The position numbers and the translations under genes are program-made. This document shows, one piece after another, positions 10,907-20,460 of a stretch of DNA of 64,000 bases. How positions within the stretch are numbered: the first letter of the stretch is position 1; every line of letters starts with the position of its first letter. The notes under the pieces are model-generated. The model saw only the letters and a program-made list of their open reading frames with translations, was not told where the DNA came from and ran no database searches. Source of the stretch: Sequoia sempervirens (Eukaryota > Streptophyta > Pinopsida > Cupressales > Cupressaceae); NCBI GenBank assembly GCA_007258455.2, contig VDFB02275566.1:93729-157728 (forward strand), read 5' to 3'.

Positions 10907-11286
10907 TATACTTAGGACATTTTCAAGTGTCTATAGTTTTCTTGTTTTTTTTTTTTGTTGGGAGTCTTTGTCACAATAGCATTAGGTCTTTTGTCAATCC
11001 TTTTTGGAGGTATGTGTTTAAGTTCACACAACCTAGTGGCCACATATTTTTTATTCAAGGTTTTATGGGTTTTATCCTTTTTGGGTTGCTTTGTTGGCAG
11101 TTTTGGATTAGGATTGGGGGTCATAAAATGATGTTTATATTCTAGTGATAAATTTTATACTAAAAATTTATCAAGTTCTTATGTTTATTTTTTGTCACGC
11201 TACCTTCAATTTGATGAATAACCTAGTTTATCAATAGGATTGATTTTTAAATGTTAGATATTGGGATCAACCCAAATATTCACAAT
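10907..11286. other. Flanking DNA without recognisable gene
   Basis: This T-rich stretch separates the gypsy LTR from the retroposon at 11299. It has a T tract near 10945 and short chance ORFs on both strands, and I see no domain in any frame. Confidence 0.5.
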
Positions 11287-11298
11287 TAGTTTTATGTT
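11287..11298. repeat. Left target-site duplication of the poly(A) retroposon
   Basis: TAGTTTTATGTT here is repeated exactly at 13476-13487, directly after an A-rich tail. A 12-bp duplication flanking a tailed segment is typical of LINE-type target-primed insertion. Confidence 0.8.
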
Positions 11299-13475
11299 AT
11301 AGAGCTACTATGGGGTTTCACATAGGTTCCAAATGCCGAGAGAACTAGGTGGGAAGAGCCATTTGAAGAGGTTTTTGAAATTTCCTGAAGGCGGTGATGG
11401 TGAGAGTGATGGTGAGGATGTGGATGGGGATGTTGGTTCCCTTTCTTCTTGGCTGAATATTGTTGTGTAGGGTGGTAACGTGCTTGGTAGTGTTTACGGG
11501 TAGAGAAATTTGATAGCCTTAGCATTTTTGAAGTGGAGGTGGATGTCATTGGCTTCTATTGGAGGGGGATCTAGTGGTGATAGGTCTTTTGGAAGGCTTC
11601 TTCTTGGAGTTTACCTTGTCTTGCGGGGGTCTTCATTACCTCTGGTTTTGTGGTGGTGGATTGGCTTCATGTCATGGCACCTGGTCTTCCTAGTGTTCTA
11701 CAGTGGGTATGTTGTCTTGCTTGGGCTCTTGATGGGAGTGGTGGTTGGAAAGCAGAAGCGGGATCGACAGAGTTTTGAGTCCTGTGTTGGGTGGGAATGG
11801 GTATGGCTCCCATTTTCTAATTTTTGTTGTGGTAAAAGGCATTACCAGTGTTGCTTGGCTAACTTTTGTCTTTTGCTCTTCGACTGTTGATTTCCCTTGG
11901 TGTTTGGAGGTGCATCTTTGTGCTCCCTCTTTATGTTGGTGCTTGGTGGAGTTTTTGGGTGGGATCATTGGGGTGAAAGTGTGGCTTCCTTCCCCACATC
12001 CTTTGTTGTTTGTTTATCTGAATTTAAGCTAGTGGTCTTGTCACTGTTTTGGCTCGACTCTTGTAGGGGATTTATTTTTTGGTTTATCTCATGTTCTACT
12101 GTGTTTGTTGGTGCTTCACAGTGATGGGTCCTCTCTGAGTGGGGGTCTCAGTGGTGGTTTGGAGCTCTACTCTTCATAGGAGTTGGGGGTCTATTTTTCT
12201 CCCTTGCTTGTCCTCTGGTGATTGTGCTTGGTTGGGGGTACTTTGATGGTGTTTCTAGAGTTTCCTCTTCCTCTTCTTGTTGGATGTGTTGGGGTTCTTC
12301 ATGTAAGATCATTTGGTGGTTTAGAAGGCCTTGCACTATTTTGATGTGGTGGGTTTTGTGCTTCAGGTGGACTTCTCAGTCAGTAGAAGGCATTTTTTTG
12401 GTGCTTGTGGTTGGTTCGGGGAGGAAGCTGGTGCTTTTCTCTCTCTCTCTCTCTAGTTCCTACAACCGTGGTGTGGCCTGGAGATGCATTTTTCCCTCTT
12501 TAGGCTTGTTTATTTCTTTCCTTGGGTGGGATCCTTTGTGGCTTGCTATGGATTTATGGTTTGTGGGGTCTCCCTTGGCTTGTTGGTTTCCCCTTGTGGT
12601 GGATGGAGCATTTTCTGAGGAAGGATCTTTTTTGTGGTGGATGTTGTTGGGTTTGTTGAAGGGTGGCGTGATTAAGTTTTCTATGGGTGTGGTGACTTCC
12701 TCCTTGATTATATAGCTTGATCCTTTTGAGGTGGATTCCTCTTCTATCGAGGTGAAGATGGGTGTTGTGGTTTTGTTTGGAAGCTTCATTTTCTAGTTTT
12801 CTCTACTATTGTCCCTTTTGAGGTGGGTTCTACTCCTATGGAGGTGGAGTATTGGGTTGTTGGAGATCTATGGGTTTGGTGGGAAAAATTTTCATGTGAT
12901 CCTCTCCATTAGAGGGGAGCTCTCTCCTTTTGAGGCAAAGCATGAGTTGGCTTCCTAGTTCGGTTGGTGTGTGAAGAGGGGCTCGAAGTTGTTGTTCCTG
13001 TGTTGTAGGTTTCTACAGTCTGTTGGGCCTGTGGTTGGTTTGGCTCATTTTGGTCTATTTTGAGCGAAAGGTTTGGTGTTGTCTTGCTGCTCTAGGTGGT
13101 TTGTGGCCTAGTTGTTTCAAATAGTCTCTTGGAAGCCACTATTTGTGGGTCATTTCGTGGATCAAGGCATTTTTATCTAAGGTCTGGCTTTGTCCTTGTT
13201 TATGTGCTCCTAGTGAGGTGTCAGGTTTGGGTTTTTTTTAGTCTTAGTCTTAGGATTACTGTTGATTCTAGGTGTGCCATCTCTCCTAGTTTCTGGTAAC
13301 CAGGTGTTGTTTGTGTTTCTGTTGTGTTTCTACGATGTCTCTGCCATGTCTATCTTTATGTTTCTTGGGTAATGTCTGTGTATTTTTTGTTTGGTCCTGA
13401 TCTTTTTTTTTCCCTAAGGCTTGATGTGTAAAGGGTACAACACCCTATAAATGTTGCTTATCTTATAAAAAAAAA
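11299..13475 (+). mobile_element. Poly(A) retroposon, G/T-rich, probably the 3' part of a LINE
   Basis: The 2177-bp insert lies between exact 12-bp direct repeats and ends CTTATAAAAAAAAA, so it entered as a tailed RNA copy in plus orientation. The plus strand is strikingly rich in G and T, with few A. I see no endonuclease or reverse transcriptase motif in any frame. Near the 5' end one frame has a short Gly/Asp-rich stretch (FPEGGDGESDGEDVD). The long frames on either strand (for example 12218-12715 plus, 11690-11968 minus) look like composition artefacts. A 5'-truncated LINE with a long 3' UTR is the simplest reading; a retrocopy of a long non-coding RNA is an alternative. Confidence 0.65.
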
Positions 13476-13487
13476 TAGTTTTATGTT
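13476..13487. repeat. Right target-site duplication of the poly(A) retroposon
   Basis: TAGTTTTATGTT directly follows the A tail and matches 11287-11298 exactly. Confidence 0.8.
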
Positions 13488-13886
13488 TAATTGATATTTT
13501 TTAAGGAAATGCATTAATTGAAGTTATTGCAACCACTTCTTGGGATTTGAAGGGCCACTTTTACTACTCCATTTGGTAGTTTTCATTTTCTCTTCTTTAA
13601 TTTGGTAGAAAATTTTCTACCTTCTATTGGTTTACATGTTGATGGATAATTTGGCTTTCATGCTCATGAATTCCTTGGAGTTTAAAGAGGGTTACTATTA
13701 TTTTGGAAGGGGGTAGTGGTGGCCACTAGAATCAAAGGAATAAGAAATCTAGGAGCTTTTGGTGTCTGGTAATACTCTCACTATAATATTATTTATTAAT
13801 TTGTATGCATATTTAATAGAGTATCTTAATAGTTTTAGATATTAGTTGTACTTTTTCTTAGCTTGAGGGGAAATTCTATGCTTGAT
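13488..13886. other. Unassigned flank, nothing recognised
   Basis: About 400 bases between the retroposon and the TRIM-like element hold no ORF with a recognisable domain and no repeat I can pair with the rest of the window. Confidence 0.45.
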
Positions 13887-13891
13887 TATTA

Positions 13892-14225
13892 TGTTATGCC
13901 CTTTCCCCTATAGTGTGTATTAGGTTATGAGTAGTCAACTTGTGGCTACCTTAAATATTAATTAAGTCATATTATCATTATTATATTGTTATTTAGCTAG
14001 GTAGGTCATCCTAGGGCTTATATTGGGCTATCTAAGTCGGCCTAGGTGATATCCTAGGCATAATAGGTATATATAGGAGGTTGTGAGTCTTATTTCATCA
14101 TTATGTTGAGTATTGTGTTGTTATTGAAGAATATTGGACATGTCCCCCTAGAAATGACATATTATTATCAAGTATTTTCAACATATTTCATATTATATTA
14201 TTCTTGTGCAAGTTGTTTCATTACA
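13892..14225 (+). repeat. 5' LTR of TRIM-like element
   Basis: It begins TGTTATGCCC and ends TTTCATTACA, two bases before the primer site, and is flanked on the left by TATTA. A TATATATA-like run (near 14070, AGGTATATATAGG) could be the core promoter. Confidence 0.9.
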
Positions 14226-14227
14226 AG

Positions 14228-14239
14228 TGGTATCAGAGC
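14228..14239 (+). other. Primer-binding site, exact initiator-Met-tRNA complement
   Basis: TGGTATCAGAGC is a perfect match to the common plant LTR-retrotransposon primer site and lies two bases after the LTR. Confidence 0.9.
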
Positions 14240-14913
14240 ATGATCTTGGCACCATTACGACAACACAATTTTTTCAATTTTGGAGGTCATTTTGTGAAAC
14301 CCATATCTCCCAGATTTTGGTGAATATTTCTCTGATTTTTAAAGGGTTTTTGAAATAGATTTCCCAAAAGCTACAATCTAGATTTCAAAATAATTGGAGA
14401 AGAATTGAGCAATTTATTATAGAATTAGTGTTTTATCCAATTGTTTTGGAAAACTGATATCTTCCACATATTGAAGAATTGGTTCTTTTATTTTTGTGGG
14501 ATTTTGAATTAATATCATAAGAGACTATAGTCCAATTTGTAGAGAAATTGGATTAAAAATAAGTGATTTATTAGGAAATTAGGGTTTTCAACAAATTTGC
14601 TCTCAAGGCTAAAAATTACCTAATTTTTGGGAGATTTTTCTACTAGAGTGTGACCTAGACCTTGCCATAGAAAAAAAAATAAAATAAAAAGGAACAAGAA
14701 GTAGAAAAAGAAAAAGAGAAAGAAAAAGAAGAGAAAGAGTAAGAACAAGAGTAAGAACAAGAACAAGAGTAAGAGAAAGAGATTCAAGGTAAAGAGAAAG
14801 AACAAGAGCAAGAGAAAAAAATGAACAAGAAGTAGTAGTAGAAGAAGGAGCGAAAGTTAAAAAAAAAGAGAAAAAGAAAGAACAAGAACAAGAACAAGAG
14901 AAAGACAAGAGGA
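14240..14913 (+). other. Internal non-coding region with GA-rich tract
   Basis: The first 400 bases are ordinary AT-rich leader. From about 14670 to 14913 the plus strand is almost pure purine, with irregular AAGAAC/AAGAGA-type units. Any frame gives Lys/Arg/Glu low complexity, and the antisense Leu/Phe/Ser ORFs are its shadows. The tract may have served in packaging or may be simple repeat expansion. Confidence 0.7.
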
Positions 14914-14918
14914 GGAAC

Positions 14919-16149
14919 TGATTCAGGGGAATCTGAAAGCATTCAGAAAATTGAGGTAGTTGACAATGAAGTTGCAGAGTACTGGATTATTGCATTTGAT
15001 TTCTAGAGGCTGAGGAGCTGAAATTAGTTACTAGACACTATTAGCATTAATGTCTTAAGGATGTATATGTTGAGGATATTGAAAAAATTGTAATAAAATA
15101 AGTTGCAAGTTGTAAGTGATGCAGTGGAGTGCAGTATGTTGGCTAGCTCAGTATAGTGATGATTAGAGGTTGTGGCTAAAAGGGTTTGTTTTCAAGTAGA
15201 TCTAGTGTTTCCATGCTAATTTTTAGAGATCCACACGAAGATTTGATTGAGTTATGAATATCTATGTTCTGATAGTTGTTTAGTTGTTCTAGTTGGTGTT
15301 CCTAAAGGAATATGATGTGATTCTGGGAACTTGAGTTGTTGCGGACATGTCTATGGTGATTCATGATGCTCGTGGATGTTTCCAGATCATGTGTTGTTGG
15401 TCCACATTGATCGTTGGGCTCGTGATTGGTGATTTTCTTTTATGAGTTCATGTTTTCCATGTTCTTGGATGACAAGGTGTTTGTAGCATGTTGTAGATCT
15501 TTAAGGAATAATCTTTGAAAGTGTTTTCATGTTCAAGGATGTTGTTCTGGGTCCTTACTTTGTTGTGGCTGACATTGGTCTATTTGCATTGTAAATTGTT
15601 TAATTGTTTGAGGTGGACCTATTTGAGTCTACATGTTACCTTACTAGCCATTGTAATTGGGCTGACATGTTAATGGTTAGATTGCTTGCGGATGATATAA
15701 ATAGAAGAGAGAGGACTTATTACAAGGGAGAGAAGGGGAGGATAAATAAGGTGATTGCTATTACGAAGTATGAAGCATGGTGAAAAAGTATTTTGATCTA
15801 GAAGAATCATAGATCAAGAGGAGTGTGGAGCAAGAGGAGTCGATGAAAAATTGTTATTGCATGAGTTATTTGTAATCCATGGGCTACGACCTAGAATCTA
15901 TTAAGCTCAAGAGGCATATGTAATGTTTTTTGAGATTATAATATAATGAGGAATGAGCTTTGAAGGCTGGGTTTTTCCCTGTTAGGGTTTCCCAGGATAT
16001 ATCTTATGTCTGGTGTTCATGAACATATTTTATCTTTCTATTGATTAGCTATTAATTTCTACTACATATTTGTCGTGAGCATGGAGTTATTAATTTAGGC
16101 TGCAAGGTTGGACCATCCTTAATTGGGCCCTCCTACCTTGACAACATCA
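14919..16149 (+). repeat. 5' LTR of the G-patch element (1231 bp)
   Basis: It starts TGATTCAGGGG after the TSD and ends GACAACATCA before the primer site. It is longer than its partner because it keeps a segment near 15455-15720 that the 3' copy lacks. The final portion ends with CCTCCTACCTTG, shared with the partner LTR. Confidence 0.87.
15696..15703 (+). promoter_or_regulatory. TATA box in 5' LTR of the G-patch element
   Basis: A perfect TATAAATA lies about 450 bases before the LTR end, a sensible spot for an LTR core promoter. The corresponding stretch is deleted from the 3' LTR. Confidence 0.55.
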
Positions 16150-16151
16150 AA

Positions 16152-16163
16152 TGGTATTAGAGC
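16152..16163 (+). other. Primer-binding site of the G-patch element
   Basis: TGGTATTAGAGC, one base from the initiator-Met-tRNA complement, lies two bases after the LTR. Confidence 0.85.
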
Positions 16164-16322
16164 TAGCTGTGAATCTATTAGCTAGTTGTGAATCTATTGG
16201 GAAGAAAGACAGTGTTGAAATAAGTGTGAAACCCTAGAAGTAATAAGTGTCATCATAAAAGAAAGATCGAGGCAAGAAAGATTCAGGTAAGCATTCAATT
16301 TTTTTTTATCTAATTTGTTTCA

Positions 16323-16636
16323 ATGGGGAAGATTGGGAAGAGGATGAAGAAGGAAAATGAAACCCTAATATGCAAAAGGGATACTTTGGAGGAAGAATTG
16401 TGTGAAATCAAGAAGTGTAATTCATAATTGATGGAGAGGATGAAACTAGGAGACAAGTATGATGCTCTTGAAGTAGAATTGAAAAATATAAGGAGAAATG
16501 AAGAACTAGAAGTAGAGTTGGATATGTGTGAGGATCTTGAAAATAAATTTGTAGAAGGATTCAAGTTGTTTGTAAAGGTGGAAAACAGGAATTGAGATCT
16601 GGAGGAAAGTTTGAAAGAGCTAAGAATAGTTTGTAG
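16323..16636 (+). pseudogene. N-terminal coiled-coil part of the non-autonomous element's ORF
   Basis: The probable start is the ATG at 16323 (MGKIGKRMKKENETL), about 160 bases after the primer site. The translation is Glu/Lys/Leu-rich with heptad-like spacing (RDTLEEELCEIKK, YDALEVELKNIRR, LEESLKELR), as in a long coiled coil. Stops interrupt it near 16425 and 16594. A frameshift between about 16570 and 16636 moves to the frame of the next section. No known enzyme is present. By position it corresponds to a gag, but I see no capsid domain. Confidence 0.6.
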
Positions 16637-17602
16637 AAGAAGGAAATATCTGGCTTGAAGGACCATGTTAATCAGTTGGAGCAATCACTTATAGCATGCC
16701 AAAAGGAGAATGAGAATCTGAGATCTAAGCTTGAATTTTGTGATGTTTCTTGTGATACTAATGATTTGTGTCATGTTGCAGAAGTTTCTTTAGAAAGTGA
16801 AGTTGAAGATAACAATGTTAAAAAGTATACAATCATTGGTGATGGTATTGGTTTCAAAATCAGGTGGAGAATGGGATATGAAGGAAAAGGATTGGGAAAG
16901 CATCACCAAGGAATTACAGAACCTATTGAACCAATAATGAGACCCAAAATTGAAGGCCTTGGATATTACAAAGGTAAGGATGTTGTTACAAGTTTAAAAA
17001 ATTTGAATCAGGGAAGAAAGAGTATGTATTGTTCACATTGTAATAGGCATGGACATGAAAATGAATTGTGTTGGGATCTATATCCTTGTAAGTTATGTGG
17101 ATTAAGGAATCATTCTAAGAAGATTTTTTGGGATAAAATGAGAAGGAAAAAACCTATGACAGATTGTAAGTAGATGGATGATGGATGGATTGATGGAGCA
17201 AATTGGAAACATGTTACTTGTATGTTTAGAAGATTGTACAGATGGAAGAACTCATATGTTGGATCAAGATGCAGAGAAAGAAGACCTTATGAAGAGAAGA
17301 ACTAGGACAGTTATTCAAACTATAGAGGGTTAAGTGATAGGAGTCATAATACTTATCACAATGAAGGGTACCAGAAGAGTGAAAGAGGATTTTGTAGAAG
17401 AGGAACCTATTTTCAAGTTTGGAGGAAGAAAGAATCAAGCACTAAATGTCATTGAGAAGCTAATGAGAGAGAAATAGTAAAGGATGTAGAGATAGTTTGT
17501 GCAGATGAAGAAGAGCCTAAATTAGTTTATGCAAAGGAAGGGGAACCTTTGGAAGTATTAGAATTCATAGAACTGGAAGAAGATGAAGCATTTCAATCTT
17601 AA
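16637..17602 (+). pseudogene. G-patch and CCHC-knuckle protein section
   Basis: One frame stays open for about 320 codons apart from TAG at 17174, TAG at 17303 and TGA at 17453. A further TAG lies just upstream at 16634. The section begins with more coiled coil (KDHVNQLEQSLIACQKENEN). A G-patch follows at about 16847-16971 with GIGFKIRWRMGYEGKGLGK, then GITEPIEP and GLGYYKGK. A perfect CX2CX4HX4C knuckle, CSHCNRHGHENELC, is at 17030-17071. Next comes CKLCGLRNHSKKIF, whose last Cys is Phe. The tail is basic, then strongly acidic. G-patch and knuckle both suggest RNA or nucleoprotein binding. The exact biological role is unknown. Confidence 0.75.
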
Positions 17603-18180
17603 GGAGAAAGTTTGTGTACCAAAGCGAAGTAAATGTGAATGAAGGAATAGAAACATACAATGATCTTGAGGAAACTTGTAGAGAAGGCTTGCTCAGATCA
17701 CCGGCCAGTGAGGCAATGCAAGGCTTGCAAGTAGACCACCAAACCTCAACCATGACAAGATGAAGAAATTGAGGCAATTTGTAGGATGGCTTGCTCAAAC
17801 TGCCAACCAATGAGGTAGTGCAAGGCTTGCAAGTAGAACGTTGAACCAATTCAAAGAACTTAGAAGAACTTGAGGCAGTTTTGTAGGGTGGACTTGAACA
17901 TAACATCGATCTTGAGCTAGTTGCAAGTACTTGTGGATAGATCACCAAACCAATTCAAAGAGAAGAACTTGAGGTACTTTTGCAGGGTGGACTTGAATAG
18001 AACACCGACCTTGAGGTAGTTGCAAGTACCTATGGAAAAATGGCCTAACCGGTTCAAAGAACTTAGAAGAACTTAAGGCAATTTTGCAGGGTCGACTTGA
18101 ACAAAACACTGACCTTGAGGCAGTTGCAAGTGCCTATGGAGAGATCATTGAACTAATTCAAGAGATAACATTGGATTTGA
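17603..18180 (+). pseudogene. C-terminal section with about five 33-residue repeats
   Basis: In a shifted frame coding resumes (KFVYQSEVNVNEGIETYNDL). It then enters repeats beginning near 17668, 17762, 17863, 17962 and 18066, spaced 94, 101, 99 and 104 bases. The clearest unit reads EELEVLLQGGLE, then N-x-D-L-E-x-V-A-S-T-x-G and K-P-I-Q-R; 33 codons equal the 99-base spacing. Stops (TAG, TAA) and small indels break it. It ends just before the 3' LTR. The repeat arrangement suggests a former structural or binding domain; I do not recognise it. Confidence 0.5.
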
Positions 18181-18232
18181 CATAGTACAGACCAAAGTGA
18201 ATAGGCTCACTTTTCAAATAACCCCGAGAGTT

Positions 18233-19189
18233 TGATGCAGGGGCATCTAGAAGCATTCAAAAATTTGAGGTAGTTGACAGTGAAGTTGCAAAGTACCAAA
18301 TTATTGCATTTGATTGCTAGAGGCTGAGTTGAAATTAGTTACTAGAAACTATTAGTATTAATGTCTTAAGGTTGTATATGTTGAGGATATTGAGAAAATT
18401 ATAATAAAATAAGTTACAAGTTTTCAGTGATGTAGTGGAGTGCAGTATGTTGGCCAACTCAGTATAGTGGTGATCAGAGGTTGTGGATTAAAGGGTTTTT
18501 TGTCGAGTAGATCTAGTGTTTCCATGTTAAGTTTCAGAGATTTGCATGAAGATTTGATTGAGCTATGAATATATGTGTTCTAATTGGTGTTCTTGAAGGA
18601 TGATGGTGTGATTTTAATAACTTGAGTAGTTGCAGACACTTCTATGGTGATTCATGATGCTCTTGGATGTTTCCAGATCATGTGTTGTTGGTCGACATTG
18701 ATTTTTGTGCTCACGATTAGTGATTTTATTTTGTGAGTTCATGTTTTCCATGTTATTTTATTTGTTACAAGGGAGAGAGTGGGAGGATCAATAAGGTGAT
18801 CAATAGTACAAAGTATGAAGCATGGTGACAAAGTATTTTGATTTGGAAGAATCACAAAGTAGGAGTGTGGAGTAGGAGTCAATGAAAAATTGTTATTGCA
18901 TGATTTATTTGTAATCCCTGGGTTCTGGCCTAGAATCTGTTAATCCCAAGAGGCATATGTAATGTGTTTTGAGATTATAATATAATAAGGAATGAGCTTT
19001 GAAGGTTGGGTTTTTCCTTGTTAGGGTTTTCCTAGGATATATCTTGTGTCTGATGTTCATGAACATCTTTTATCTTTCTATTGATTAGCTATTAATTTCA
19101 ATTACATATTTTTTGTGAGCATGGAGTTAGTAATTTAGGCTGCAAGATTGGACCATCATTAAGTGGTCCCTCCTACCTTGAATACATTA
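18233..19189 (+). repeat. 3' LTR of the G-patch element (957 bp, internally deleted)
   Basis: It starts TGATGCAGGGG and ends GAATACATTA (the final CA is mutated to TA), followed by the TSD GGAAC. It aligns with 14919-16149 but lacks most of the block around 15455-15720, including the TATA box. Confidence 0.87.
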
Positions 19190-19194
19190 GGAAC

Positions 19195-19299
19195 AAGAAG
19201 CAATAGTAGAAAAAGAAGCAGCAGTAAAAATGAAGATGAAGAAGAAGAAAAAGAAAAAAGTTAGCATTGAGGATAATGCTTTTGTAAAGAGCAAGGAAA
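19195..19299 (+). other. 3' internal remnant and purine tract of the TRIM-like element
   Basis: After the second GGAAC the GA-rich tract resumes (AAGAAGCAATAG, GAAGAAGAAG). It ends in AAAGAGCAAGGAAA directly before the LTR, a suitable polypurine tract at 19286-19299. Confidence 0.75.
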
Positions 19300-19659
19300 T
19301 GTTATTCCCTTACCCCTATAGTGTGTATCAAGTTATGAGTACTCATATTATGGCTACCTTAACTCTTAATTAAGTCATATTACCATTATTATATTGTTAT
19401 TTAGTTAGTTAGGTTGACCTAGGGCTTATATAGGGTTATCTAAGTCAGCCTAGGTGATTTCCTAGGCATAATAGGTATATATAGGAGGTTGTGAGTCTTA
19501 TTTCATCATCATGTTGAGTATTTTTTTCTTATTGAAGAATATTGGAGGTGTCCCCCTCGAAATGGATTAGGAGGTTTCCCCCTCGAAGTGGCATATTATT
19601 ATCAAGTATTTTCAACATATTTCATATTATATTCTTCTTGTGCAAGTTGTTTCATTACA
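19300..19659 (+). repeat. 3' LTR of TRIM-like element
   Basis: It begins TGTTATTCCC, ends TTTCATTACA and is followed by TATTA. It is 26 bp longer than the 5' LTR, mainly because a short segment containing TCCCCCTCGAA is duplicated near 19552-19588. Confidence 0.9.
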
Positions 19660-19706
19660 TATTATTTGGCCCATGTAGTCCCTTGAGAATTTAAATGATT
19701 TTTTAG

Positions 19707-19966
19707 ACCAATTATGGTTGTTGATATTATCATTTCTATAAATATGTTTTGGTTATTGACCAATCATAGTTGTTGATATTATATTTTTTGTTAATATGTT
19801 TTGGGTACTAACTGGTCATGATCATTGATATTATATTTTTTATTAATTTTTTTTGGGTACTAACCAATCATGATGATTGATATTATCTGTTCTATTAATA
19901 TCATATGGGTACTAACCAATCATGGTGATTAATATTATATTTTATGTTAATATATTTGGGTACTAT
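19707..19966 (+). repeat. Tandem array, 5 units of 52 bp
   Basis: Units start at 19707, 19759, 19811, 19863 and 19915, an exact 52-base spacing. Each begins ACCAATCATG or a close variant, then carries TTGATATTAT and ends GGGTACTA in the better copies. The units are AT-rich and non-coding. Confidence 0.88.
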
Positions 19967-20380
19967 TATTAGACTAGCCATGGTCATAGTTAGTGATAAT
20001 AATTAAATCCATTATACGTATTATTATTTATGATTATTAAGTTTCTTAACTAATAAAGATTGTGGCTATTTGTTATAAAAGACTGTTATGGTTGTTTTTA
20101 TTCTTTATAACAATTAAGTTATTTGACCCATAACAATTAAGTTATTGTTCCTATCAAATGGTTTGGACCTTTTAGTATCTATAAATGATATTGCTTTGTA
20201 TTCTACAAATTTTTTAGTTGTACATATAATTGAGTCAACAAAAGATACTAAATCACTCATGGTAGGCAAAGGATAGCTTGTTCAATAGTGTTTCTAGAAT
20301 AGTGTGTTCCACTTACATGACATCATAATTTTTTCTTGAAATCAAATATCTTTTTAGAAATATTACTAATTTAAGCCTTG

Positions 20381-20460
20381 AGGGGTTCCATCTAAAGGGT
20401 TTTAATTGAAGGGGGTTAGATCAAACCCCCTTAGATCAAACATCCCTAGATAGAACCCCT
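20381..20460. repeat. Imperfect 80-bp palindrome
   Basis: The arm from 20381 (AGGGGTTCCATCTAAAGGG) pairs with the arm ending 20460 (CCCTAGATAGAACCCCT). The centre near 20420 is the tight hairpin AGGGGGTT-AGATCA-AACCCCCT. It could fold as a long single hairpin in RNA. It may be a MITE remnant or a small-RNA hairpin; no target duplication was identified. Confidence 0.7.

Larger units (their letters stand above)
14919..19189 (+). mobile_element. Non-autonomous LTR element with coiled-coil/G-patch/knuckle ORF
   Basis: LTRs at 14919-16149 and 18233-19189, a primer site at 16152 and the five-base TSD GGAAC at 14914-14918 and 19190-19194 define a complete insertion inside the TRIM-like element. LTR tips are TGATGC/TGATTC and ATCA. 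There is no protease, RT, RNase H or integrase. The 2.1-kb interior carries one decayed reading frame. By hand count about 26 of the first 250 LTR bases differ, so it is not clearly younger than its host. Confidence 0.88.
13892..19659 (+). mobile_element. TRIM-like non-autonomous LTR element (about 1.5 kb before it was interrupted)
   Basis: LTRs at 13892-14225 and 19300-19659 match closely: 21 differences in the first 211 aligned bases by hand count. The element has TSD TATTA on both sides (13887-13891, 19660-19664), an exact Met-tRNA primer site and a purine tract. Without the nested 14919-19189 insertion and its duplicated GGAAC, the internal part is only about 0.8 kb and encodes no protein domain. 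It must have depended on another element's proteins. Confidence 0.9.

Noticed and set aside
12218..12715. 165-codon plus ORF, Trp/Leu/Phe-rich, possible membrane protein
   Set aside because: It lies in a G/T-rich retroposon where stops are rare by composition; no domain and no sensible start context.
14228..14239. tRNA-like sequence
   Set aside because: Only the short complement of a tRNA 3' end is present; no cloverleaf. It is a primer-binding site. The same holds at 4516, 9076, 16152 and 29589.
14609..14908. Leu/Phe/Ser-rich minus-strand ORFs that look membrane-like
   Set aside because: They are the complement of a polypurine tract; any frame of such sequence gives low-complexity Leu/Ser/Phe peptides.
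17565..17948. 127-codon minus ORF in the G-patch element
   Set aside because: Plus-strand frames show a coherent protein with repeats; the minus ORF is its shadow.
19707..19966. CRISPR-like array
   Set aside because: Units are directly adjacent with no unique spacers; the surroundings are plant transposons.
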